NCBI GenBank assembly: GCA_046261875.1
Contig: JBHENW010000216.1
Location: 1-11,674 of the forward strand
Reading direction: 5' to 3'
Source of the DNA: JBHENW01 sp046261875
GTDB lineage: Bacteria; Acidobacteriota; Thermoanaerobaculia; UBA5066; Gp7-AA6
DNA length: 11,674 nucleotides
Part shown: one piece after another, positions 4,248 through 11,314 of the stretch
Numbering within the stretch: the first letter of the stretch is position 1
Layout of the letters: every line of letters begins with the position of its first letter
Made by a program: the position numbers and the translations under genes
The notes under the pieces: model-generated
Database searches by the model: none
Seen by the model: the letters and a program-made list of their open reading frames with translations, nothing else
What the model was told of the DNA's origin: nothing

Positions 4248-6998
4248 TCAGGAGTCTTTCGAGGAAGCCGCGGGAGGCTCCCGCGGCAGCTCGACGACGA
4301 ATGCGGCGCCCTCGCCCGGCGTGCTCGTCGCGTGGACGGAGCCTCCCAGCGCATCCACGATCTCGGAAACGATCCAGAGGCCCAGGCCCAGCCCGCCGTA
4401 GTGACGCTCGGAGACGGCGCGCTCGAAGCGCTGGAAGATCCGGCCGAGGTTCTCCGGCGCGATCCCGATCCCGTGGTCCCGGACCTCCAGCCGCGCCGTC
4501 CGCTCGTCGCCGTCCATCGTGACGAGGATCGGCTTGCCGCTGCCGTACTTGATCGCGTTGGAGATCAGGTTCGTGACGACCTGGTCCAGCCGCGAGCGAT
4601 CCCAGCGCCCGAGGCTGGAGCCCTCCCCGCGAACCACGACCTCGCAACCGGTGCGGCGCAGCTCCTCCTCGAAACGGTCCATGACTTCGGCCACGAGGGC
4701 CTCCAGATCGACCGGCTCCAGCTCCAGCTCCAGACGCCCTGCGGTTAACCGCGAGATGTCGAGGAGCTTGTCCACGAGGTTGTGCAGCCGCTCGATCTGG
4801 CGCTGCAGCGTCAACAGGCGCGGCGCGGCCGCATCCGCGTCCGGGCCCGACCGGCGCAGGAGGCTCTGTGCCTGGAGCTTCAGGGTCGTGATGGGGGTCT
4901 TCAATTCGTGCGAGGCGATGGAGAGAAACTCGTCGCGCAGCCGGATCGCGTCGTGCGCCTGGCGGAAGAGCCGCGCGTTGTCGATCGCGAGGCTCGCCCG
5001 GCTGGCCAGGCTTTCGGCGAACGCAACGTCGTCCGGTCCGTAGCGGCGGCCGCCGGCCTCATACGCGAACGTCAGCGTGCCGAGGATCTGCCCGCGCACT
5101 TCGAGCGGCACGCAGACCGACGAACCGAGGCGAAGCCTTCGGACCAGCTCGTAGTGCTCCTCGCTGCGGGAGACCCGCCGGAGCAGCTCGTCGGAGATCT
5201 GCTCGCTCAGCTCGGAGCGACCCGTCCGCGCCACGCGGGCGGGACCCGCTTCGGCGTGCTGATCCCGCGGAAACCGCCGCCAGATCTCGTAGACGAGCTC
5301 GACCTGGCTTTGATCCACGTGGCTCACGGCGAGCGGCTCCAGCGCCCCGTCCTCGAGAATGTCCACCACGCACCAGTCCGCGATGCGCGGCACGGACAGC
5401 CGGGAGACGCGCTTGAGCGTCGTTTCCCAGTCCATGGACGAGGCGAGCAGCGTGCTCGCCTCGACGAGGAAGGCGGACTTGGATTCGGACTGCTCCGCCG
5501 CGGCCCGAGCCTTGCGTTCTAGAGCGAGCAGGTTGGCGCGCCCCGCCTCCGCCTGCTGCTGCTGCGTGATGTCTCTCAGAAAGCCGGTGAAGACCGGCCG
5601 CCCCTCCCCCGGCAGGCGCAGGATCGAGAGCTCCACGGGGAACTCCGTGCCGTCCCGCCGCATCGCGGGCATTTCCAGCCTTCGTCCGAGGACCGGGCCC
5701 TCTCCACCGGCCAGATACCGGCGCATCCCGTCCCGATGGCTCTGCCGGAGCGCCGGCGGGATGATGAGCTCCGCCATCTCGCGGCCGAGGGCCTCCGCAT
5801 GCGAGTAGCCGAAGACCCTCTCCGCCGCGGGGTTGAACTCCAGCACGCGGCCGGAGTCGTCGATCGTGATGATGGCGTCCAGGGCGGAGGCGAGGATCGT
5901 CCTCGTGCGCGACTCGGAGTCGCGCAGCGCTTCCTCGGCCTGCTTGCGCTCCGTGACGTCCCGCAGGGCGGAGAGGTGGCGGCCCGGCCGGACGTCGGCC
6001 GTCGCGGCGAACTCCGTCTCGCGCAGCGAGCCGTCCGCACGGCGCAGACGGAACTCGCCTCGCGCGGAGCCGACTTCGCGGAAGCCCTTCCAGGTCTCTT
6101 CGAAGGGGTAGTCCGTCTCGGCGAACTCTCCGATGCTGCGGCCGGTGAGCCGCTCGCGCGGGACTCCGAAGAGGTCCGCGGCAGCGGGGTTGACGTCCAC
6201 GAGGCGGCCCTCGTCGTCGGCGATGATCATCGGGTCGAGCGAGCCTTCGAAAATAGCCCGCAGCTCGCGGCCCTGGCGCTCGAGCGCCGCCGCCGTTTCC
6301 TCCGCCCTCCGGCGAGCCCCCTGTTCCTGCTCGTAGAGCGAAGTCAGCCGGCGCGCGAGCATGCCCGTCAGGACGAGCGTCAACAGAAGCGCGGCGCCGC
6401 CGCTGGTGAGAACGATGAGCGCCGTCCGGAAGAAGCGGCGCTCTTCGGATCGGTGCTCCTGCTCCATCTGTCTCGTCTCGTATTCCGTGACCTCCCGGAC
6501 GTCCCGCGCGAGGGCGTCACGCGGGCCGGCGATGAGCGCGAGGATTCGGTCCGCATCCGCCGGAGGGAACGCGGTCAGGGTCTCGAGCTGCCGAGACCAC
6601 TCCCGCTGGTGCGCCGCCTCGGAGGTCCGGAGCCGCGCGATCAGCCGGTCGGCGACTGGATCGGTCGTGACGCCCTCCACCCAGTCGACCCCTTGGAGGA
6701 AGTCCTTGCGGGCGGCGATGGATCCCTCCAGGTACTTCGCATCTCCCGTGAGCAGGTAGCCCCGCAGCATGGCGCTCTTGCGCTCGAAAGCGGCGCCGAG
6801 CTGCCCGAGCGCCTGGAAGAGTTGGTCGTGCTGGATCCCTTTCTGCTCGAGCCGCTGGGCGCGCCGCAGCTCGAAGATGGAAAAGCCGGTGATGAGTAGC
6901 ACCAGGATCGCCGAGAGAGCGAAGCCGCCGACGAAGCCACGGCGCAGGCCGCGCGGGGCCGGGTCGGCCCGGGGAGAGGCGGAGGCGGACCCGCTCAC
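4248..6998 (-). CDS. Membrane sensor histidine kinase, CHASE3-PAS-PAS-GAF-HisKA-HATPase
   Basis: A 916-residue sensor kinase. A first membrane helix (~22-42) and a second (~191-213) bracket a ~145-residue helical region with ERKSAMLRGYLLTGDAKYLE, typical of an extracytoplasmic CHASE3 sensor. Then come a short coiled coil (~217-245), PAS 1 (~246-350; NPAAADLFG), PAS 2 (~365-480; NPAAERVFGYS, ending FLRDITQ), a GAF-like domain (~515-675) and HisKA with phospho-acceptor H697 in SIASHELKTP. The ATPase boxes follow: N box NLISNAIKYG (810-819), G1 DHGIGI (841-846), F box IFQRFERA, and G2 GGLGLGLWI (868-876). The kinase core looks complete. The start is GTG at 6998; the next Met is residue 77, inside the sensor domain, so an early non-ATG start is needed to keep helix 1. 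The ribosome-binding site is poor. An 86-base gap from the cardiolipin synthase stop holds TTTAAT (7066-7061), a possible weak internal promoter. The ligand is unknown; the probable partner is the receiver 22 bases downstream. Confidence 0.92.
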   Translation of the reverse strand: MSGSASASPRADPAPRGLRRGFVGGFALSAILVLLITGFSIFELRRAQRLEQKGIQHDQLFQALGQLGAAFERKSAMLRGYLLTGDAKYLEGSIAARKDFLQGVDWVEGVTTDPVADRLIARLRTSEAAHQREWSRQLETLTAFPPADADRILALIAGPRDALARDVREVTEYETRQMEQEHRSEERRFFRTALIVLTSGGAALLLTLVLTGMLARRLTSLYEQEQGARRRAEETAAALERQGRELRAIFEGSLDPMIIADDEGRLVDVNPAAADLFGVPRERLTGRSIGEFAETDYPFEETWKGFREVGSARGEFRLRRADGSLRETEFAATADVRPGRHLSALRDVTERKQAEEALRDSESRTRTILASALDAIITIDDSGRVLEFNPAAERVFGYSHAEALGREMAELIIPPALRQSHRDGMRRYLAGGEGPVLGRRLEMPAMRRDGTEFPVELSILRLPGEGRPVFTGFLRDITQQQQAEAGRANLLALERKARAAAEQSESKSAFLVEASTLLASSMDWETTLKRVSRLSVPRIADWCVVDILEDGALEPLAVSHVDQSQVELVYEIWRRFPRDQHAEAGPARVARTGRSELSEQISDELLRRVSRSEEHYELVRRLRLGSSVCVPLEVRGQILGTLTFAYEAGGRRYGPDDVAFAESLASRASLAIDNARLFRQAHDAIRLRDEFLSIASHELKTPITTLKLQAQSLLRRSGPDADAAAPRLLTLQRQIERLHNLVDKLLDISRLTAGRLELELEPVDLEALVAEVMDRFEEELRRTGCEVVVRGEGSSLGRWDRSRLDQVVTNLISNAIKYGSGKPILVTMDGDERTARLEVRDHGIGIAPENLGRIFQRFERAVSERHYGGLGLGLWIVSEIVDALGGSVHATSTPGEGAAFVVELPREPPAASSKDS

Positions 6999-7084
6999 GG
7001 GAGGGGGTGCCTCGGGTCGGGGGCGCGGAAGTTGCCGTCAGCCTCCACGAGAAAGAACAGATTAAACCGAGTTCCGGGGCGGCG

Positions 7085-8347
7085 CTAGAGCTGAGAGCGG
7101 AGCAGGCTCGCCGCGGACTCCAAGGCCTTTTCCCTGAGCGGCCGCTTCTTCCACTCCTCCAGCGAGACCCGGCGCGAGTGCCGCAGGTCTTCCTCGAACG
7201 TGCGTATCTGCGTCGCGGCGAACTCCTCGTCGAAGACGTTCAGGTTCGCCTCGTCGTTGAGCCGGAAAGAGCGGTTGTCGAAATTCGTGGAGCCTACGGA
7301 GACCCAGAGACCATCCACGACCATGACCTTGCAGTGGAACATCGTCGGCTGGTACTCGAAGATCTCGACGCCGGCTTCGAGCAACGGCCCCCACCGGGAG
7401 CGCGACGCGCGGCGGGTCACGGCCGCATCGATGTGCTCGCCCGGCACGATGATCTGGACGGACACGCCCCGCGCGCGCGCCGTCACGAACGACTCGACCG
7501 CGAGGTCGTCCGGAACGAAGTAGGAGTTCGCGAGGTGGATCGCCTTCTCGGCGGACGCGATGGAGAGCAGGTACATCAGTCGCACGCTCTCGCTCCCTTC
7601 GCGCGGGGAGCTCTGGAAGACCTGGGCGAGGTGGGAGCCCCCTGGCTCAAGCGCCGGAAAGTAATCGGAGCCGTGGAGGACCTTCGCCTGCGTCTTGAGC
7701 CAGTTGTCCATGAAGGCGGCCTGGAACTGCGCCACGACGGGCCCTTCCACGCGGAACTGGGAGTCCCGCCAGTGGTCGGGGTCCTGCGCGTTGCCGAGCC
7801 ACTTGTCCGCGATCCCGACGCCTCCGGTGAACCCCACTTTCCCGTCCACGACGAGAAGCTTCCGGTGCGTGCGATTGTTGATCCGGGCGAGGGTGTACCA
7901 GTGGAGCGGGTGGTACCGGCAGACCTCGACCCCGGCGGCTTGCATGTCCTCGAGGAATCGTCGTTTCAGCCGGCCGCTACCGACCCAGTCCAGGAGCACG
8001 TGCACCCGGACGCCCGCCCGCGCCCGCTCCGAGAGCGCCTCGGCGAACTCGCGGCCGATCTCGCCCGACCAGTAGATGTATGTTTCGAAGGTGATCGTCT
8101 TCTCGGCGGCGCGTATGGCGCCGAGCATCGCCGGAAATATCTGATCTCCGTTGTAACAGGGAGAGACCTGGTTTCCTTCGACGAGCGAAGGCCCGAGGAG
8201 GCTTCCCATCGCGCGAAGGAATTGCGGATCGCTCGTCGGGTACAGGTGCTCGGGCGCGTGCTGGAGGTTCTTTTCTCCGGTCGCGAAGAGATTCAGCGCG
8301 ATGATGACGACCGCGGCCGTGCCGAGGATCCACCAGAGGATCGTCAT
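7085..8347 (-). CDS. cls: Cardiolipin synthase, phospholipase D family
   Basis: A 420-residue membrane enzyme that probably makes cardiolipin by transferring a phosphatidyl group between phospholipids. One N-terminal hydrophobic helix (~3-21, WWILGTAAVVIIALNLF) anchors it. FETYIYWSGEIGREFAEAL (87-105) is a cardiolipin-synthase signature. Both HKD half-sites are intact: H161-x-K163-x4-D168 in HRKLLVVDGKVGFTGG and H338-x-K340-x4-D345 in HCKVMVVDGLW, followed by GSTNFDNRS. The length is close to E. coli ClsB (about 413 residues), shorter than ClsA with its two helices. The start ATG (8347) overlaps the deaminase stop in an ATGA, indicating translational coupling. The kinase gene follows after 86 bases. 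A related PLD-family phosphatidyltransferase is the main alternative. The link with cytosine deamination has no obvious biochemical reason. Confidence 0.9.
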   Translation of the reverse strand: MTILWWILGTAAVVIIALNLFATGEKNLQHAPEHLYPTSDPQFLRAMGSLLGPSLVEGNQVSPCYNGDQIFPAMLGAIRAAEKTITFETYIYWSGEIGREFAEALSERARAGVRVHVLLDWVGSGRLKRRFLEDMQAAGVEVCRYHPLHWYTLARINNRTHRKLLVVDGKVGFTGGVGIADKWLGNAQDPDHWRDSQFRVEGPVVAQFQAAFMDNWLKTQAKVLHGSDYFPALEPGGSHLAQVFQSSPREGSESVRLMYLLSIASAEKAIHLANSYFVPDDLAVESFVTARARGVSVQIIVPGEHIDAAVTRRASRSRWGPLLEAGVEIFEYQPTMFHCKVMVVDGLWVSVGSTNFDNRSFRLNDEANLNVFDEEFAATQIRTFEEDLRHSRRVSLEEWKKRPLREKALESAASLLRSQL

Positions 8348-8814
8348 ATCGCGCGCGAGCCGAAGTCATTCGGCTCTTCCGAGCCGATGTCCTCGGCCCA
8401 GACGTCCGGATGGGCGTCGATGTAATCCGCCAGGAGGCGGACGCACTCGGCCGACCGGAGGTCGGTGACCGGAATCCCGTTCTCGAGCAGCCAGTCCAGG
8501 CCGCCGCGAAAATTCACCGATTCGCCCACGACGACGCGGCCGATGCCGAACTGCCGCACGAGGCCGCTGCAGTACCAGCAGGGCGCCAGCGTCGTGACCA
8601 TCACGGTCTCGCGATACGAGCGCTGCCGGCCGGCCTTCCGGAAGGCGTCGGTTTCCCCGTGGGCCGAGGGGTCTCCGTCCTGGACGCGGCGGTTGTGACC
8701 CCGGCCGAGCAGGTTGCCGCCCGCATCGAAGAGCGCCGCGCCGATGGGGATCCCTCCTTCGGCAAGGCCGAGGCGCGCTTCCTCCACGGCGATGCGAAGC
8801 AACCTGTCGGACAC
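8344..8814 (-). CDS. Cytosine/nucleoside deaminase, yeast Fcy1-like
   Basis: A 156-residue zinc deaminase, probably converting cytosine to uracil and ammonia. The zinc and catalytic motifs are H52-G-E54 and P-C79-x2-C82. Similarity to yeast cytosine deaminase Fcy1 runs end to end: EEARLGLAEGGIPIG near the start, GRGHNRRVQDG, TTLAPCWYC, GIGRVVVGESVNF, and WAEDIG at the end, against EEA-LG-EGG-PIG, GRGHN-R-Q-G, TTLSPC, VVGENVNF and WFEDIGE in Fcy1. Residues corresponding to Fcy1 pyrimidine-pocket positions Asn51, Phe114, Trp152 and Asp155 are present as N41, F102, W139 and D142, which favours cytosine over adenosine or guanine. The start is taken as GTG at 8814: the homology begins there, and a TACAAT eight bases upstream suggests a leaderless mRNA. 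It is divergent from the mmsA operon and its stop overlaps the cls start. Substrate is inferred from residues and from neighbouring pyrimidine-catabolic genes. Confidence 0.85.
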   Translation of the reverse strand: MSDRLLRIAVEEARLGLAEGGIPIGAALFDAGGNLLGRGHNRRVQDGDPSAHGETDAFRKAGRQRSYRETVMVTTLAPCWYCSGLVRQFGIGRVVVGESVNFRGGLDWLLENGIPVTDLRSAECVRLLADYIDAHPDVWAEDIGSEEPNDFGSRAI

Positions 8815-8822
8815 GTGCGGGA

Positions 8823-8828
8823 ATTGTA
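8823..8828 (-). promoter_or_regulatory. -10-like TACAAT, probable leaderless promoter of the deaminase
   Basis: TACAAT is read on the minus strand and matches TATAAT in five of six positions. It is separated from the GTG at 8814 by exactly eight bases. That is the geometry of leaderless transcripts, in which the mRNA begins at or next to the start codon. No Shine-Dalgarno sequence precedes the GTG and no good -35 is seen (17 bases upstream reads GTCCCC). Confidence 0.45.
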
Positions 8829-8850
8829 GAGCCCGGCCGCGCGGCGGGGA

Positions 8851-8876
8851 CGCCCGCTTTGCGCCTTTCGCGGGCG
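8851..8876. promoter_or_regulatory. Inverted repeat in the divergent spacer, candidate operator
   Basis: CGCCCGC (8851-8857) and GCGGGCG (8870-8876) are perfect 7-bp inverted arms around a 12-base spacer. They sit in the middle of the 107-bp region between the deaminase and mmsA. The repeat covers the expected -35 region of the mmsA promoter and lies just upstream of the deaminase -10, so a dimeric regulator bound here could affect both. In GC-rich DNA short GC palindromes also arise by chance. Confidence 0.3.
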
Positions 8877-8888
8877 GGAGACTAGTAT
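8859..8888 (+). promoter_or_regulatory. Weak candidate promoter of the mmsA operon
   Basis: TAGTAT (8883-8888, four of six matches to TATAAT) lies 18 bases after TTGCGC (8859-8864, TTG matching). Transcription would begin near 8895 and leave a ~27-base leader with the ribosome-binding site. It overlaps the inverted repeat at 8851-8876. It is the best candidate in the spacer, but weak. Confidence 0.3.
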
Positions 8889-8911
8889 TGCGGTTTTCCC
8901 CCCGGAGGGAT

Positions 8912-8917
8912 GGGAGG
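8912..8917 (+). promoter_or_regulatory. Ribosome-binding site fixing the mmsA start
   Basis: GGGAGG lies four bases before the ATG at 8922. A second in-frame ATG at 8910 has GGAGG (8904-8908) only one base before it, too close to work, so 8922 is preferred. A start at 8910 would add only four residues. Confidence 0.6.
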
Positions 8918-8921
8918 TCAG

Positions 8922-10430
8922 ATGGCAGAGTCGGCCGCGGTGAGTCCCGGCACCGCCACGTCGAACGTCCGCGGCCGCGACGTCGAGCGGCTGCGCAACT
9001 TCGTCGGCGGCGAGTGGGTGGAGTCGAAGGCACGCGATTGGCTCGACGTGCACAACCCCGCCACCGGCGAGGTCATCGCCCGCACCCCGCTTTCCACGGG
9101 AGAAGACCTGCAGCGCGCCGTGGACGCGGCGCGCAAGGCCTTCCCGCCGTGGCGCGACACGCCTCCGGTCGTGCGGGCCCGGGCGATGTTCCGTTTCAAG
9201 GCGCTCCTCGAGGAGCACTTCGAGGAGCTCGCCCGCACGGTGACCACCGAGCACGGGAAGACCCTCGAGGAGTCCCGCGGAAGCGTGCGGCGTGGCATCG
9301 AGTGCGTCGAGGTCGCGTGCGGCAGCCCTTCTCTGATGATGGGCTACGGGCTGGAGAACATCGCCTCCGGCATCGACAGCAACGTGATCCGCCAGCCCGT
9401 CGGAGTCTGCGCCGCGATCGCCCCCTTCAACTTCCCGGCGATGGTGCCCCTCTGGTTCCTCCCCTTCGCGGTGGCCACCGGGAACACCTTCATCGTGAAG
9501 CCTTCCGAGCAGGTGCCGCTCTCGCAGAGGCTGATCTTCCGGCTCCTCGAGCGCTGCGATCTGCCCCCGGGAGTCGTCAATCTCGTCAACGGGGGACGGG
9601 AAGTCGTCGAGGCGATCTGCGACCATCCGGAGATCCGCGCGGTCTCCTTCGTCGGCTCGACCCCGGTCGCTCGCGCGGTGTACCGCCGCGCGACCCACGC
9701 CGGCAAGCGCGTTCAGGCGCTCGGGGGAGCGAAGAACTACATCGTGGTCATGCCGGACGCGGACTGGGAGAAGTCCATGGGCGTGATCACCGAGTCCTTC
9801 TACGGCTGCGCCGGCGAGCGCTGCCTGGCCGGCAGTGTGCTCGTGCCGGTGGGTGACGCGTACGAAGAGGCGCGCGACCGCCTCGTCGAGTCCGCGCGGA
9901 GTCTCAAGGTCGGCGACGGGGCGCAGCCGGGGGTCGAGATGGGCCCCGTCATCAGCGCGCGCCATCGGGAGCGCGTGGAGGGCTACATTGCCAAGGGCGT
10001 CGAGGAAGGCGCAGACCTCCTGCTCGACGGGCGCGGCCTCAAGGTCGAGGGGCGCGAGGAGGGTTTCTTTCTCGGCCCGTCCCTCTTCGACCGCGTCGCT
10101 CCGGAAATGGCGATTGGGCAGGAGGAGATTTTCGGACCCGTCGCGGCCATCAGCCCGGTCCGGTCGCTCGAAGAAGCGATCGAGGTGATGCACCGGCACC
10201 CCAACGCGAACGCCACGTCGATCTTCACGACGAGCGGCAAGGCGGCGCGCGAGTTCGCCCGGCTCGCCACGGCTTCCATGGTGGGGGTCAACATCGGAGT
10301 CGCGGCGCCCATGGCGTACTTCCCGTTCGGCGGCGCCAAGGACAGCTTCTTCGGCGATCTGAAGGTGCACGGCCGCGACGCGTACGAGTTTTACACGGAT
10401 AAGAAGGTGGTTATCAGCCGCTGGTTCTAG
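8922..10430 (+). CDS. mmsA: CoA-acylating methylmalonate/malonate-semialdehyde dehydrogenase
   Basis: A 502-residue aldehyde dehydrogenase that oxidises malonate or methylmalonate semialdehyde with NAD+ and CoA to acetyl-CoA or propionyl-CoA plus CO2. Cofactor segments are PFNFPAMVPLW (168-178, with N170), TFIVKPSE (K193) and FVGSTP (243-248). The catalytic cysteine is C301 in FYGCAGERCLAGS. The general-base Glu of hydrolytic aldehyde dehydrogenases, normally just before LGG, is replaced by Ala (A266-LGG), as expected for CoA-acylating members. The C-terminus contains PMAYFPFGGAKDSFFGDL and ends YTDKKVVISRWF, a strong MmsA signature. Length is normal for the family. It leads an operon with beta-ureidopropionase (11-base gap) and dihydropyrimidinase, which points to malonate semialdehyde from beta-alanine as the physiological substrate. 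Valine or inositol breakdown is the usual alternative role, but no such genes are seen here. Confidence 0.93.
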   Translation: MAESAAVSPGTATSNVRGRDVERLRNFVGGEWVESKARDWLDVHNPATGEVIARTPLSTGEDLQRAVDAARKAFPPWRDTPPVVRARAMFRFKALLEEHFEELARTVTTEHGKTLEESRGSVRRGIECVEVACGSPSLMMGYGLENIASGIDSNVIRQPVGVCAAIAPFNFPAMVPLWFLPFAVATGNTFIVKPSEQVPLSQRLIFRLLERCDLPPGVVNLVNGGREVVEAICDHPEIRAVSFVGSTPVARAVYRRATHAGKRVQALGGAKNYIVVMPDADWEKSMGVITESFYGCAGERCLAGSVLVPVGDAYEEARDRLVESARSLKVGDGAQPGVEMGPVISARHRERVEGYIAKGVEEGADLLLDGRGLKVEGREEGFFLGPSLFDRVAPEMAIGQEEIFGPVAAISPVRSLEEAIEVMHRHPNANATSIFTTSGKAAREFARLATASMVGVNIGVAAPMAYFPFGGAKDSFFGDLKVHGRDAYEFYTDKKVVISRWF

Positions 10431-10441
10431 GAGAAAAACCG

Positions 10442-11314
10442 ATGCCCAGAAAAGTTCTCGGCGGCCTGATCCAGGCCGCCGCGCCCATCAGCGACCCCTC
10501 CGTCCCGATCGAAAAGGTCCGTGAGGCCGCGATCGAGGCGCACATCCCCTTCATCGAGGAAGCCGGCAAGCGCGGCGTGCAGGTCCTCGGCCTGCAGGAA
10601 GTCTTCAACGGGCCATACTTCTGCCCCTCGCAGGATCCCCACTGGTACGACATGGCGGAGCCGGTGCCCGGGCCGACGACGGAACGCATGGCGGAATACG
10701 CGCGGAGATACCAGATGGCGATGGTCGTGCCGGTATACGAGCGCGAGCAGGCGGGCGTGTACTACAACACCGCCGCGGTCTACGACGCGGACGGCTCATA
10801 CCTCGGCAAGTACCGGAAGAACCACATCCCGCACACGTCCGGGTTCTGGGAGAAGTACTACTTCAAGCCGGGAAACATGGGCTACCCGGTCTTCCAGACG
10901 CGATACGGGCGCGTCGGCGTCTACATCTGTTACGACCGCCACTTCCCGGAAGGCGCGCGGCTGCTCGGGTTGAACGGCGCGGAGATCGTCTTCAACCCTT
11001 CCGCGACCGTCGCCGGCCTCTCGCAGTACCTCTGGAAGCTCGAGCAGCCGGCCCATGCCGTCGCCAACGGCTACTTCATGGCCTGCTCGAACCGGGTCGG
11101 GACGGAGAGCCCCTGGAACATCGGCAAGTTCTACGGGTCGTCGTACTTCGTGGACCCTCGCGGCAACTTCCTCGCCGTCGGATCGGAGGACAAGGACGAG
11201 CTCGTCACGGCGGAGATGGACCTCGACATGATCGAGGACGTGCGGCGCGTGTGGCAGTTCTATCGGGACCGGCGTCCCGAGACCTACCAGCCCATGGCGC
11301 AACTGCTCCCGTGA
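10442..11314 (+). CDS. Beta-ureidopropionase (N-carbamoyl-beta-alanine amidohydrolase), nitrilase family
   Basis: A 290-residue cytoplasmic carbon-nitrogen hydrolase that probably cleaves N-carbamoyl-beta-alanine to beta-alanine, CO2 and ammonia, the third step of reductive pyrimidine catabolism. The Glu-Lys-Cys triad is complete: E53 in LGLQEVFNGPYF, K126 in KYRKNHIPH and C163 in VGVYICYDRHFPEGAR. The YRKNHIP and CYDRHFPE contexts are typical of the UPB1-like branch rather than of simple nitrilases or omega-amidases. FNPSATVAGLSQYLWKLEQP and the NRVG segment also fit. GGAG lies eight bases before the ATG, 11 bases after the mmsA stop. The stop overlaps the next gene's GTG start (GTGA). N-carbamyl-D-amino-acid hydrolase is a related alternative; the partner dihydropyrimidinase and mmsA favour the pyrimidine role. 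Confidence 0.9.
   Translation: MPRKVLGGLIQAAAPISDPSVPIEKVREAAIEAHIPFIEEAGKRGVQVLGLQEVFNGPYFCPSQDPHWYDMAEPVPGPTTERMAEYARRYQMAMVVPVYEREQAGVYYNTAAVYDADGSYLGKYRKNHIPHTSGFWEKYYFKPGNMGYPVFQTRYGRVGVYICYDRHFPEGARLLGLNGAEIVFNPSATVAGLSQYLWKLEQPAHAVANGYFMACSNRVGTESPWNIGKFYGSSYFVDPRGNFLAVGSEDKDELVTAEMDLDMIEDVRRVWQFYRDRRPETYQPMAQLLP

Noticed and set aside
5736..6899. 387-codon + strand frame opposite the histidine kinase
   Set aside because: Antisense to the sensor and PAS domains of a full-length kinase; no domain of its own.
7061..7066. TTTAAT before the kinase gene as a separate promoter
   Set aside because: Five of six matches, but no -35 at any normal spacing and the gap is only 86 bases; kept as a remark in the kinase entry, not as a feature.
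7007..8425. 472-codon open frame on the + strand opposite cardiolipin synthase
   Set aside because: Antisense shadow: the opposite strand has both HKD motifs, and this frame shows no recognisable protein features.
8815..9033. N-terminal extension of the deaminase to 9033
   Set aside because: The added sequence is Arg/Pro/Ser-rich, crosses the divergent spacer and overlaps mmsA; Fcy1 similarity starts at the GTG at 8814.
8601..10370. 589-codon open frame on the minus strand opposite mmsA
   Set aside because: It lies antisense to an unmistakable MmsA protein, its translation is low-complexity and rich in Arg, Asp, His and Ala with no domain, and such long shadows are normal in GC-rich coding DNA.
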